Positions 46,518 to 58,900 of a stretch of 64,000 nt of DNA are shown one piece after another (positions within the stretch are counted from its first letter, which is position 1; each line of letters begins with the position of its first letter). A program made the position numbers and the translations under genes. The notes beneath the pieces were generated by a model. The model searched no databases and had not been told where the DNA came from. It worked only from the letters and a program-made list of their open reading frames with translations. The stretch is from Arthrinium phaeospermum (lineage: Eukaryota > Ascomycota > Sordariomycetes > Amphisphaeriales > Apiosporaceae): the NCBI GenBank assembly GCA_006503535.1, contig QYRS01000004.1, positions 1,240,001 to 1,304,000 on the forward strand. The letters run 5' to 3'.

Positions 46518-48621
46518 CTAGTTGCTATTCAGGAGCTTTTCAACTGCCCACCTAACAGAGAAGTTTCGGATATCCGAGTAGTGCTGCCCAACACCCACAA
46601 ACAGCACTGGCACATTGGTCGCGTGCACGATGCTGACGAGCGTGCCCACCATGTCGCCGACGGTATCGCACTTCGATATTATGAATCCGTCCAGTGTCCT
46701 GCCCTGCCCAAATGAGGCGTTAAAGTTACGTGCTTGCATAACCGAATCATTTCCAACCAAAGCCTAGAAGATCCTAATTAGTCATACAATCCAGCGAAAA
46801 ATAGGGGTAGCTCATATATTTTGCACTTACCTCGCCAACCATAAGGATTTTGTCGGGGTTAGCCAGCTTGGCAAACTTCTCCAAATTGGACATTAACCTC
46901 TGGTCATTGTGTCGTCGGCCCGCCGTGTCAATGAGCACGACATCGTACCCTTCACTCGTGGCGGAGCGAACGGCATCTCGAGCCACAGTGGCAGCATCGC
47001 CGCCGTAGCCCTTCTCAAAGATCTCGACCCGGCCGCCCTCGCGTTCCGTGAGTTCCTTCAGGTTGCGAACGTGTACCTTGAGCTGTTCTACGGCTCCAGA
47101 GCGGAACGTGTCTCCGGCAACAACAAGCACCTTCATTTTGTTTTGTAGCAAGAAGTAACAAATCTTGGAAAGATTCGTAGACTTGCCTACGCCGTTCACG
47201 CCAACAATGGACATGACGTAGGGACGCGCTTTCTGGGTCGAGAAACCCGAAGGCCTAGTGACTAGCTCGATATCGCGAAGCAGGTCGAGAGAAGAGGTAG
47301 GCGTGAGCATCTTGGTCAAGGACACCTCCATGGCCTTCTTTATGCGGGTATCGATAGACTCGAAGCTGTCAGTCTTGACACCCAGCAGTTCCTTCTCCAC
47401 ACTGTCACGGAGGCGTACTGCTGCCTCAGGGGCTACGTTCTTCTTGATCAGATGCTCCTTCATGCCGTCCATTGGCTTGGCAAGGTCTTCTTTTGTCAGG
47501 GTCTTGCCACCGACAACATTGCGAAACAGGCTGTTGATGGTGTTCAGTCCAGATCCAAATAGCCCAGAATTAGACGTAGTGGAAGGTTTGGACTGAGCTG
47601 AAGCCAGAATGTCGTGCACTTCGTCATCCAGGTCTCGAAGCACAAACTGTCCCTTGGATGTCTTAACACCCCAAGTCGATGAATCCACAGAATCAACGGC
47701 TGTTGAACGACCTTCGACCTCGCTGTCGCTCGTGATGGAGTTCGGGGCGGCCGAGTAGTCCAATTGCACATCGTCCTCCTCGTCGGCAAAGCCATCTGCG
47801 TCCCACTTCCTGCCCTTCTTGGGCGCTTTCTTTTTCCTCGCGGAAGACTCATCGCCCGATGACATAGGGGCAGGGGAGCCCTTCTGCATCTTGCGCGCGC
47901 GTCGCGACATCTTACTCATGGGTCCGCCTTTTCCAACCACCAAGTGGTTACCACCCGGGGTCGAGGGTCGGGAGCTCGTCGGGGTGGCGATCGGCGTTGA
48001 CTCAACGGTAGATGGGAGATCATCTTGAGCTTTGGCGTTGCGGTTCTTCAGGCCCGGAGGAAGAGGCGGTTCATCGCCGAGGTTGCCCGATATTGCTTCA
48101 TCCGTCTCCAGAGCAAAGGTAGGCGCCGGTCCACCTCTCGTAGCCGTGGCCGATTCCAGCTCCCTCAGCTGCTGATCGAAGTATTCGTCGAATTTGTGGC
48201 AATGCACAAGAGTCGTGTTAGGCTTTTTGAGTTGGTCGCCATACAGGTCGACGAAGATAGTCTTCAGGTTATCGACAAGTTTGTCGACCCACGAAAGGTG
48301 TAGAAGAGACCGGTATACAGCCTATTAAGACATGTGTTAGACAAAGCAGAAGACGATTTAGTTTCTCTCGGGTGTAATACGTACAACGAAGATGATACCG
48401 AGTTCCTTTACGAAAGTCCACTTGAGTGTATGTTGATCCGCCCTGTATGGCGGGTTTTGGGCCGCCGACTGGTTGTTCTTCGCACCGGCAACTGCGCCGC
48501 CCTTCTCCTCGATGAAGACATCCGTGATGAAGTTATTAATTATGGAGGGGCTGACTTGCGCATACGAGCGGGACCAGAGGACCACACCAGAGGTGGTCAG
48601 GATCTCAAACGTGTCCAACAT
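46518..48621 (-). CDS. signal recognition particle receptor alpha subunit (SRP101/SR-alpha)
   Basis: GTPase docking ribosome-SRP complexes at the ER membrane. 657 residues, three exons (48621-48385, 48321-46831, 46763-46518). Residues 1-130 form the SRX domain that binds the beta subunit (MLDTFEILTTSGVVLWSRSY; LLHLSWVDKLVDNLKTIFVD). A charged linker follows, with KMSRRARKMQK and KKKAPKKGRKWD (ribosome and RNA contact). The NG domain is complete: GVNGVGKSTNLSKI (P-loop), VVAGDTFRSGAVEQL, VLIDTAGRRHND (G3), then FIISKCDTVGDMVGTL (G4) and VPVLFVGVGQHYSDIRNF. Length and order match fungal SR-alpha. It shares a 0.6 kb divergent promoter with YIF1, another early secretory gene. Confidence 0.95.
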
Positions 48622-49216
48622 ACTTTTGGCGCGCACTTTGTAGCGAGATGTGCGACCAGAATGAAGAAAAGTAGAAGTCTTGAAGGATTTCGAGCTCAAC
48701 GGCTCAGCCACGCGATGCACGATGAGGTAGCAATGGGGACAGATGGATGGGTAAGTATGAATGATGCAAATAGAAGCACAAGCCACAGCGCTTTCGGGGG
48801 CCGTGGGGACACTGGAGAGTGTATCGAACCTATTCTCAATTGACACATGCGCTAAAAGGCAGAAAAGGCTCCAGTCATCACACGCCTACGCCACAACAGT
48901 TGAAGCCACATATCCCCCAAAACTTAATTAACGGATGCCTGCAGGGGTACGTATGCGTAGTGGTTCTGGAGAAAGGCTGCTGTTACAGCAGCACTCAGGC
49001 TTCCAATTATAATTAAGAAAACACATTTCGCGATCCCAAGCCTTCCAAGAGCTCCTATCCTGGAAGTTGGAAGCTATCCTTTCTCCCACCACACTCGCCC
49101 TCCCCCTCGATTTCTCGACGACGCCCGGCTACGGATTTTCCTTTTCGACACTCGCTTGCATCCTCCATTGACGCCCGCGCTTGGATTTCGACTCCGGTTT
49201 GCGATCAGCCTCCAGC
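48622..49216. promoter_or_regulatory. shared divergent promoter of SRP receptor alpha and YIF1
   Basis: 595 bp between two start codons pointing away from each other. The YIF1 side is C/T-rich (49066-49160), as in many fungal housekeeping promoters. No TATA box stands out. Confidence 0.45.
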
Positions 49217-50326
49217 ATGCAGCACCAAAACTACGCAAACTCGCCACCGCTGCACCATCCGGTTCCGCAGCATGTCTCGACAGTCCCCCAACTGAGGTCG
49301 CCGCCGCCGCCGCCCGGGTCGCAACCCCAGTCCAACAACTATGGCAACCCCTATCAGCAGGGACAGCCCACGCCTGGGCAGCCCGGTGGAAACATGTTCG
49401 GACAGTACGGCAACTTCATCAACGACCCCACGACGCAGATCGCCGCGCAAATGGGCCAGAACGCTTTCAAGCATGGCCAGGAATACTTGGAGCAGAACGT
49501 AGGTATACGTCTTGAGAACAGGGGCACTAAGCACAGCATTGGCATTGATGCTGACTGGCGACACAGGTCAACCGATGGGTCAACTTCTCCGCGCTGAAGC
49601 ACTACTTCAACGTTTCCAACTCCTACGTCGTCAACAAGCTCTTCCTAGTGCTCTTCCCTTTCCGACACAAGCCTTGGTCTCGCAAGCAAACGATGGGCCC
49701 CAACGGGCAAGAAGGCTGGTATCTGCCGCCGCGGGACGACATCAACAGCCCGGACATGTACATTCCGGTCATGGCCCTGGTCACTTACGTCCTCCTTTCG
49801 ACATTACTAGCCGGCCTTCGTGGCCAGTTCCAGCCTGAGCTGCTCGGTTATACCGCATCGACAGCCGGCGTTGTGGTTCTCATGGACATTTTACTGCTGA
49901 AGCTGTCGTGCTACTTCTTGAGCATATCGAACGAGTCGCAGCTTCTCGATCTCGTGGCATACTCTGGCTATAAATTCGTCGCCGTTATCATGACCGTAGC
50001 TGTGGCCGAAGTTGTGAACCACGGCAAGGGGACAGGTGGTTTCGTCGGCTGGGCCATCTTCGGTTACACTTGGTTCGCGAACGCATTCTTCCTGGTAGGT
50101 TATCTCATACTTGACCCCCCGCGCGGCTACTCTGGAAGAACAATCGGCTGACACACGGGGTTAGATGCGATCTTTGAAATACGTGCTGCTTCCCGAGACG
50201 GCTGGAGACCCGCGGTCGACGATGCAGACGGATTCGCGATCTAGGAAGGCGCAACGCACCCAGTTCCTTTTTGCCTATTCATTTGTTATCCAGTTCGTGT
50301 TCATGTTCCTTTTGACCAGGGCTTGA
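49217..50326 (+). CDS. YIF1: YIF1 family ER-Golgi transport membrane protein
   Basis: Partner of Yip1 in COPII vesicle budding and fusion, in ER and Golgi membranes. 323 residues in three exons (49217-49498, 49567-50094, 50165-50326), all phase 0. The N-terminal 80 residues are Pro/Gln/Asn-rich and cytosolic. Then come the family blocks MGQNAFKHGQEYLEQN, KHYFNVSNSYVVNKLFLVLF, WSRKQ and PPRDDINSPDMYIPVMALVT, and five hydrophobic helices to the C-terminus, ending FVIQFVFMFLLTRA. Length agrees with the family. The ATG at 49217 is the first in-frame Met; upstream in-frame sequence has none. Confidence 0.93.
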
Positions 50327-51129
50327 GGCGTTTGTAGTTATGGAGTTCGGGCACGGATAGGCGGTGCTTAAAAACTGGACTTGGTGTTCGGTAGAGGGCT
50401 GGGTGGAATTCAGGGGTTGTTGGACAAAAAGGTAATACTCGCTGGGGTGGTGATCGAGTCCGGCGTTGATACGGGCAGGCTCGATATAAGGAAGCAAAGG
50501 AGACAGTATTCTCCTTTGAAAGTCAATAAGAATAGATTATATCCATTATACGCATTACTGCTTAATCTATGGCATTCTCGCCATATGCACCGCCAGCGCC
50601 GTATATTCGAGTCCGATTAGTGCCTTAGACATGCGGAAGCCTGCTCCATACGAAAGCCGTAGTGGCCGATGGCGTCATTCAATTGGCTACTTTTCCTAGC
50701 TCCGCTGTTGCCAGCTTTCCCCAACCCCCACTACCCAATCTGCCGTACATTGATATTATCCCTCTCTTGCATAAAAGATACGTTTACAGGTAGTATCCCA
50801 TGCAAGTTCTTGAGCAGAGATTTGTTGTACATACTTCATGTTCTGAACCGATGACAGCTGGTCTTTGATTACATCATCGAGATTTACATTGTGTCCGAGT
50901 TTGGATTGCTGATTTCTTTATCGTTGGGCCGTTTGCCTCAAGATTAGCCCTCGCAAACTCAGAATTTGGGCAACAGCGTGTGTGCCCTGGATTGATTGAA
51001 ATATAGCATTATAGAGCTACCTCGCTTCCTAGAGTTTTTACCACTCGGAATATAGAGGAGAACATCTGCCTACTCGACAGTAGAGACACCTTCAGAATAT
51101 CTTCATATAAGATAAACTCGCTTTACAAG
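50327..51129. other. intergenic, no gene recognised
   Basis: 800 bp between two plus-strand genes. Short AT-richer stretches only. Confidence 0.5.
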
Positions 51130-51904
51130 ATGGCTCCTCCGATCGTCAACGCGACGATTCAGTCCGCTGTCCTCGCGGCGACGTCGAATTTGCTCGCACA
51201 GGCTCTTTCGGCCTATAAGAATGAAGTATCGCTGGTCATAGATTGGGTGCCGGTCTTCCAGTTCATCGTCTACGCCATCATCAGCACGCCGCCCAACTTC
51301 ATGTGGTGAGTCCCTTCTTATGCGCACTGACGCACTACTCCTGCTACTGCTGACACTTGAATCCAGGCAAGATTTGCTCGAGTCCAGCTTCCCGGCCTAC
51401 CACATGTCGCCCACCAAGGCCGCCGTGGCCTCGGCGGCCGCCAACGACGAGAAGGCCCTCGAGGAGGAGGAGCGCGAGGGCCAGCTCGTCGAGCCCAAGC
51501 TCAACGTGGCCAACACGCTGGCCAAGACGGTGCTGGACCAGACCCTGGGCGCCTTCGGCAACACCTACCTCTTCAGCCTGTACATCCACTCGGTCCAGGC
51601 CGCCATGGACCGGCCCCTCGGCACCCCGCTCAGCACCCCCGACACGAGCGCCGCGTACCTGGCCAGCCTGTTCTTCGGGCTCGCGGGGGCCCAGCGGGCC
51701 CGGTACGGCGCCGTGGACTGGGACGCCGTCGTCCGGACCAGCCAGGCCGAGTTCTGGAGTATTATCAAGGCCGGCTGGCGCCTCTGGCCCGCCGTGAGCA
51801 TTATCAACTTCGCTTTCGTTAAGAGCATTGAGGGCCGCAACTTGGTCGGTGGTCTGGCTGGTGTGGCCTGGGGGATCTACATGAGTCTCCGGGCTGCTTC
51901 ATAA
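51130..51904 (+). CDS. Mpv17/PMP22 family membrane protein
   Basis: Integral protein of the inner mitochondrial or peroxisomal membrane, family of Mpv17, Sym1 and PMP22. 237 residues; exons 51130-51305 and 51367-51904 (61-nt intron, GTGAGT/CCAG). Family signs: APPIVNATIQSAVLAATSNLLAQ at the N-terminus with a hydrophobic helix, FQFIVYAIISTPPNFMWQ, and at the C-terminus the signature region FWSIIKAGWRLWPAVSIINF followed by a last hydrophobic stretch. An insert rich in Glu (DEKALEEEEREGQ, about residues 85-98) distinguishes the PMP22-like fungal branch from short Sym1 proteins. Probable channel or metabolite-homeostasis role; the organelle is not decidable from sequence alone. Confidence 0.88.
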
Positions 51905-52878
51905 GCATGCGCGCGAGTGACGGAGCCTAGCTTTCCTTGGACACACACTCGAGCATACCGAATGTGATGGGATATAGACGCATGATAGGTGCGACGACTA
52001 TAAGTGGCTGCCTCACGATGGCCGCTCGCTCATGAAACCGGATAGATGGAGGGGTGGTGGTCGGCGTGCCACTAGAAGGTCAGGCTATTGCTATATCTTT
52101 CCATGTGGGACAATACCCTGAGTCTCGATTTTGCTTATTTTACGTCTTGCGGTTCTCGTTTCTTGGACACAACCGCAAATACACCCGTAAAGTTCTGGAT
52201 TTCAACTCATAGAAACAAGTTATACCCGACGTCATGGTTGTTGTACACCTTCCTCTTTATATCTCTCTCCTATGCAGCTTTTTCAGGATGATGCAGTAAA
52301 GTGATGGACTGAACATTATCTTCCACGACTCTGCTCGGCGAAATTCGGTCATTGACAAGGGGTGAGTGTACGTCCAATATCAGTCATTGTCAACCAGTCA
52401 ACTGACCAATACTCTACAAACTCTGCCTACAACAGAAACAGTGTACCTCTTTGTCATCAGCCAAGGGTAGCTGGTTACCAAATCGGACCTCATAATCTGC
52501 TAACATGGCTATTCCCTGACTTTCAGTTTGCTAGCCACTGTCACTCTTTTCAGCAGATCCAAGGATCTCTCTGCCGCAACACGACACAATTAAGGCTCTA
52601 CAACGAAAGCGTATTCTGGGCATCATGTTTCCAACAACAAAGCCTTTCGGGCGTGATCAAGGCAGCGAGACCATGATAAACGGCCGAAGCATTCTTATGG
52701 GCATATAAATCTGGTCAAGTCCTGGCGGCTCTAGGGGCGTCCTCTCTTACATCCATCAAGACTTGAGAACTCAACATACCATTGATTTCACGATCGCCAT
52801 AGGCTAAGATAAACCCGAAAACATAAACGTATAAGCCAGGCAAAACTGAGTCCTATACACAAAGGCTCGATAGCAGCC
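51905..52878. other. intergenic with TATA element for the BCS1-like gene
   Basis: 970 bp. TATAAA at 52704-52709 lies 170 nt before the BCS1-like ATG. No gene recognised. Confidence 0.5.
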
Positions 52879-54761
52879 ATGCCAAAGCCTGGTTCGGCTC
52901 GTGTGATGTCCGCTCGCGGGATCGCAAACTTTGAGGTACTTGCATACTTCAAAGCACTTGTTGACTTCTTCCGGCGCTGGGTCGGAAAGGATATCAAAAC
53001 TATTGCAGCGTCACTCGCTGTGCTCGGAGGTTTGAACACTGGTCTTGGGACCGTGTCCGGGTTCCTTTCGGGCTTGGGGAGGTTCCTGAGCCACTTCTTC
53101 ACATCCTCCATGACCATCCACGGCAAAGATTCGCTGAACCGCGAGGTTATCAACTGGCTCGCTTGCCACGTGCTGGACGGCAAACAGACACGATCGTTGC
53201 TGGCTCAGTCGCATGGCGCCATGGATACCAACATGGGGTTCTTGTCGGTGCGTGATGATAGGCCGAGCCAACAGCAGATCACGATCAAATACCTGCCCAC
53301 GTTCGACGTACACTATTTCTGGTTCGAAGGGACATTCATGATGGTCCAGCGGAACCTGGCTAACGGCATTTCTCTGCGAAGTCTCTTCTTTGACCGATCG
53401 ACAGAGGCGCCCAAAGGCAAAGAGCCGTTACTCATCACATGTGTCGCCAGATCGGTGGACCCTATAAAGAAGTCAGTATCGAAGATCTCTACTATCTCTT
53501 TCCATCCGCTAGGACCGTACAAAATCGATAAGTACTTGCTGACCACCACACCCTCTACAGGTTCTTGACAGAATGCAAGCAGTTCGCGAAGTCTTTTACC
53601 AATGACTATGTTTCGATCCAAACCTGCTCAGCCAGTATTGGCTTTGACACGCAACTGCTTCGGTCTCCTCGTCCTCTCGAAACGGTTCACTTCGACCAGC
53701 AGGTCAAAGACGACTTGGTAACAGACATCGCCCACTATTTGAGACCAGAAACCAGAGAGTTCTACCACCAACGTGGCATTCCATATCGACGGGGTTATCT
53801 TCTCCATGGGCCTCCCGGGACTGGCAAATCGTCACTCTCTTTCGCGATCGCCGGTTACTTCAAGCTCGAGCTCATGGTGGTGGACTTTGCCATCGTGCTT
53901 GGTGATCACCATCTCGCGGTCCTCTTCGCCGACCTGCCGGCGCAGTGCATAGTACTTCTCGAGGACATTGACGCCGTGGGTCTGACACGGAAACATGCCG
54001 GCGGTGGCAGCGGCGCCGCCGACAAGGACGAGGACGAGGAGGCGAAAGAAGAAAAGAAGCCCGAGGGCAAGAAGAGCCGGTGCACGCTCTCGGGGCTCCT
54101 CAACGTCCTGGACGGCGTTGTGGCCCAGCAGGGGCGCATCGTGCTGATGACGACGAACCGCGAGGCCGAGCTGGACGAGGCGCTGACGCGCCCGGGCCGC
54201 ATCGACAAGAAGATCTACCTGGGCAACATCGGGACCGAGGCGGCCCGCCAGATGTTCGTCCGCATGTACGCCCCCGACCACACCAAAGCCTCGCCCACGG
54301 CGTCGGCGGGGCTCCTGGCGTTGGCTGACCGGTTCTGCGCTGCGAAGGAGCTCGACCGCAAGTTCACGCCCGCTCAGGTGCAGGAGTACCTGTTGCGGCA
54401 CCGCGACTCGCCGCGGGATGCCGTTGAGGGGTTGCAGGCATTTATTGCGGAGGAGAACAGGGCAAGGGAGGAGAAGGAGAAAGAGAAGAAGAAGAAAGCG
54501 TTGAAGGCTTCTGTCGAGCAGGAAAAGAAGGAGACAGTGGAGAAGACGGCAGAAAAGGACAAGGATGGCGAGAGCACGACCAAGGAGAGCGGAGAGACAG
54601 ACGACGCGGCTGCTGAGGTTGATGATGACAAGATCGACTCGAACAAGAGCAGCTCAGACGTTGGAGAGGCTGTGCTTACGCCTACGGAAGATTCGAGTGG
54701 CAACCAGTCTGACAACTCGGATTCCAAAGGCCCGCCAGTAGAGCCCAAGAAGAATGACTAG
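52879..54761 (+). CDS. BCS1-like AAA ATPase (mitochondrial inner membrane type)
   Basis: 597-residue AAA protein related to BCS1, the translocase that inserts the Rieske protein into complex III. Filamentous fungi carry many paralogues, and this is one of the extended kind. Exons 52879-53471 and 53561-54761. A hydrophobic segment (SLAVLGGLNTGLGTVSGFLSG, about residues 45-65) precedes a BCS1-specific domain (KYLPTFDVHYFWFEGTFMMV; LLITCVARS). AAA core: YRRGYLLHGPPGTGKSSLSF (Walker A), CIVLLEDIDAVG (Walker B), RIVLMTTNREAELDEAL and RPGRIDKKIYLG. A charged insert of about 28 residues (ADKDEDEEAKEEKKPEGKK) follows Walker B, and the C-terminal 120 residues are Lys/Glu/Ser-rich. The canonical BCS1 lacks both, so a role other than Rieske assembly is likely. 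Confidence 0.88.
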
Positions 54762-55139
54762 AACCCCGTTGATGGGTTTGACTAAGTGCCCCGGCTCATG
54801 GAGCATCTGGTAGTTCAAGTATTCAGTAATCTACATGCAATCATCCTATTGCCAGCCATTTGGTCATCTCACTGCTACTCTATGTAAGTACATGGGTTAT
54901 CGTGATTACATTGTCCCGTCGCTGGTCACTCAATATGTTGGCTGTACTAGCCAATCATGGGGTTTGAATGCTATATTTCTTTGTAGACAAGGTATGAAGA
55001 CGAATACTACAGTGATTTATCCTGATCCCGGTCTCTCGCCAGCAACACATCCAGAGCGAATTGTGGCACCTGACTTAGAAACGCGAAGGCTCCAGGGCCA
55101 ATCTTTTTCCGCGCTGTGTCATGTTTTTCGTTATACCAG
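54762..55139. other. convergent 3' intergenic region
   Basis: 378 bp between facing genes. Nothing visible beyond probable 3' UTR sequence. Confidence 0.5.
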
Positions 55140-55933
55140 TCAACCTAGGCGTTGATCGTAGTGGTCAGTGGTATTCTTCAACCTCAATTCGTTACTTAGA
55201 AGGGCAAAACTCAGGCACACTGATATGTTTTGTAGGCAAGCTCGGATGGATAGGGTTGCTAAAACCATCAAGTCACCTACCAGGACATTCCGCGCGTCCA
55301 TGAGTCTAGGCGTCTCGCTGTCGGCCAGATGAATCCCATAAGCGTACTCCACGGCTTCGACGAACTCAGGCCATCGTCGCCGCGTGCCGCCGCCACTCAG
55401 GCATGACCGTATACGCTCCAGCACGGCAATATGGCACTCTGCGTCAAGGAGGAAGTAGTCGGCTACCACGACGAAGTCCACGAGCAGCTTCAAGAGTTCG
55501 TGGGTTGCGGTCTCGGATGAGATGTTGAGAGCTGCCACAAGCATCAGATATAGCGCCAAGGAAAAGGGGCGGGAGAGTGGGTATAGAAAAGAGAATGGGA
55601 TGACGAACTTCCGGTGTACAGGTAGCATATTAACATCTCAACCTGCTCTGGGGCGAATGTGGTTAGAGTTACGATGTTTGTCTGGGCTTCCTATGAAAGC
55701 GATCGGTTAGCTCGCGCTGCATTGCAAATGTCCCCCCTTCGCTCGATGGCCCCTATTCCACCCATACGCACTTTGTAGCTGCCAGTCAAAGCCCGGCGGA
55801 ACCATACGCAACGGTTGCAAATTATGGCCTTATGCAAGTTCCATGATTGGCCTCCGCATTCTAACCTCACGTCAGAGAAATTCCCGGTCTCCAACAGCCT
55901 GAATGGGCGAGTAAGCTTCCTGGGAGAGCACAT
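55140..55933 (-). CDS. BTB/POZ domain protein
   Basis: Protein-interaction domain protein of the fungal BTB family; partners unknown. As modelled, 211 residues from exons 55933-55772, 55690-55609 and 55531-55140, phases consistent. BTB core: LLETGNFSDVRLECGGQSWN, LHKAIICNRCVWFRRAL, TNIVTLTTFAPEQVEMLICY, then LYTG and LLKLLVDFVVVADYFLLDAE (BACK-like helix). Both ends are uncertain. Upstream, ATG at 56022 followed by a GTAAGT donor and CCCAG acceptor only 38 nt apart would give a different N-terminus (MELKIISRSD). At the 3' end, a GTAGGT donor after DARNVL (55281) could remove the last about 45 residues, which look unlike the family. Confidence 0.72.
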
Positions 55934-58900
55934 GCGAATGAGGTATGCCCGACTTACTCCTTGTCGTATTTCGAAAAATCAGGTCGACTGATATCGGAGC
56001 GGGATATTATCTTCAGCTCCATTGCGACCCCTGAAACACGCGAGCATTACGAGATGGCGATCATGAACTACGTCTCATCCTCGCGCTGACTTATATTCAA
56101 GAGACCATGGGCAGTGAGCCTCGAATGCATATCGGCTATCGCTTGGGATTGTGAGTGCGAGGTATTTTTGCTCCCCGGATGCGAATAGGGGGTCGTCTTT
56201 GTCGACAAGCTCCAACACCAACTTCCTTTGTCCTGTTGGTCGGGCAATCAAGCAGCTTCAGCCCTTTTGTTCGTTTCCGGCACAGGCATTGCAAATACAT
56301 ACCGACAGGCATATCTCGCCGGTTCTATTTATATAACCACATCTACTGTACATTCTTGACCACCCGCACGCCCCTCGGCTCTACCCGCTGCCGCTTCAGG
56401 CCCGGATCACATCCGGCGCTGCGAACCTGAAGTGTCTTCTCCATAAAACCGATATATAGAACCGAAACCATCTCTTAGCCTAGCTTCCGTCGCTGGTTCC
56501 TTGGTTTATCATCATTGCAGTATATACAGCAATTCTGTTCTCCGGAGGGGTCTCAGGGTGGAGCAAGCAAACGGCTGGCCATGGTTTTAGTAGGCTTTTG
56601 TTTCTGTCGCTCTACGATTGCGGTACGTGCGACAGCTACCCTACTATATGTAGGACTTCAATGAGGCCATTTTGCCTGCCTGGGCGGTGTATTCTCTCTT
56701 GGGGCTGTAGTGCATTGCAACAACCTAGGTCACTGAGGCATATAATAGTGAGCGCTACCACACCGGCATTTTGTGATTCTTAATCCGTAAAAGCGAGTGC
56801 CGGAATGTCTACAGATGTCTCGGGGAGTTTCGACTAGGCAGGGTAGGTGGTTTTCACTTTATGGATCATGGCGGAATAAAATCACCGAATCGCGATCCCT
56901 TGTGGTTCTTTTCGACAGCTGGAAAGGGCCGGGTTACCCAGCCCGGCGGTCGCTGGCTTAGCACGGGGAAGGGATCGGCGCGCCTAGAACATTTTTTGGC
57001 CGCCAAAAGTGGTGCAAGTCTGTTCCCCTCTCGGGCGACCGCCACACGCAGACACGCTTCACGCTTTTGGACCTGAGGCACATATTTGGAGTAACAGCAG
57101 AAATGTGGAAATTGGTCTCCAAGGTCTTATTATTAGAGGAGTGAAAGGAGAAGGAGCGGCGAGCCGTACGACGTTGAGTCGCCTGATGCATTTGGCCGCC
57201 TATGGGGAAAAGACATAACGCCATGATGAGGGATATAATAACTCGCAAGGCACTTTTTTTTTTCTCAAGGGCGGATACACCGCCTCTTGTCTTGCAGAAT
57301 TGTAAATTAACCCTTGACGATCCTCGCGCATTTGCTGCCGTGGCACTTGGGATTCACTGGGGCACCGTTGGACCGAAAACATGGTTTTACTACGCCCAGC
57401 GAGCGTGCCTTGTTCGATGATAGATAGCCGAATGCGGCACTTCGATTCGAGAGAGAGGGAGTCGCAACCGGGGGGTTTTTAGTAAGTATATACCACTACA
57501 CAGCTGCTCGCGTGTGCCGATTTACCGTTCGCACTTAATGCAACACCCCAGTCGGATGCTATTTTTGGCAAGCCGTACCTGGTCGGGCAGCTCGGGAATG
57601 CGAATGGCGATACGGGCTTCCGCAACGAGAGAGGGATGATAGCGACACGAGCAGCTGGTCTCGTCGCTGCGGTGTCCGAAAGCCACGTATGCCGTGTGTC
57701 CTGACCGAAACTCAAGATGCTCTGGACGAAAGGCTCTTATGTGCACCAATTTGCCAACAGCCTTCTGGCCCGAAACCACTTTTTGCCGTCGTGGCAGTGT
57801 GTACTGCATAAACAACCTGCAAAGCGAACATGAATCATCAGAAGGGCAAGGCCAGTTACCGCTTTGGATGCGAAATGACTTGCTACCTAGTAGGAGGTGT
57901 AGTTGGTTGGGTAACCCAGCCCTTGCGATGTCTAGTAGTAGCCGGTCTGGCATGTTACATGGACCCCTACATGAATGAATGCATTTTGTATCTGAGCATG
58001 TATGTACCTTGTGCAGATCGGCGCGCACTACATGCGTCGGCCAGCAACCCAACTTCTATTCACTCTACTTTGCGCCGGGCTTGGCTTATGGTGCGGACCA
58101 ATGTGCCGGATATGCTGCTTCAAACTGTTTGTTGAGCCGCATCTGGAACGCGCATCAGATGAGGCATGACTCGGGGGGTGCGAGGCGTCGTCCAGGGACA
58201 GACCACCTAATTCATTTTACCCGTGGGCCGTGAGGACATTTCCCCAAGCGCGCCCAAGGCCTGACAAGCTGGGATCAATCGTGTAGATTAGGCATTAGGC
58301 TCGAGTTTCCCCCGGAGGCAGCACCGCCAACCAGCCAACATACGATTTGGGCATGGGCTTGGTCTGCTCTGGGGCGCGACCAAAGCTTCCAGAAAGAAAA
58401 TGAACGGGCCTATGTTTTGATCTCTGCATACAGGTACCAGGCGCTTCTGTAAGCACGGCGGTCCGCTTCTACTACCTACCTAGGTAGCAGGCATATCCAA
58501 GCACCAAGGCGCGCGCCCTACTGTAACATGGAACTTCTTTGACCGGCGCCTTTCCAGCTGCCTGGCTATTGTCAGCAAGGGCTGACCCTTGCCTTCTTGG
58601 TGGCAGTCCGTTTCCGTGGTTAATGGGGGTGGGTGCCTAAAGGCCGGAGCTCCAACGGATGACGGCCGTGGAAACAGGAAAGTTGTTCTTGGGCGTGAGA
58701 GTCAAATTGTGTGTGTGGGTGTTGTGCGAGGCCCAATTGTGCGGCTTTGACGTATCAACCATCAAACCAGCCATGGCCAACTAGAGATCACCGGAGCGAT
58801 ATGGATACCTACATACCTGCCTATCTACTCGATGAATTACCTAGGTTAGATCTTCTTTTTACCGAGTAATGAGGCCATATCGCCCTTGCAAGGGCTGACT

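Noticed and set aside
57522..58052. A 176-codon minus-strand open frame with Cys-rich DDSCSLCRLFMQ, reminiscent of the region before HET domains
   Set aside because: No HET-domain motifs follow in any frame, the opposite strand is also open for about 95-100 codons, and composition looks like intergenic DNA. At most a relic.
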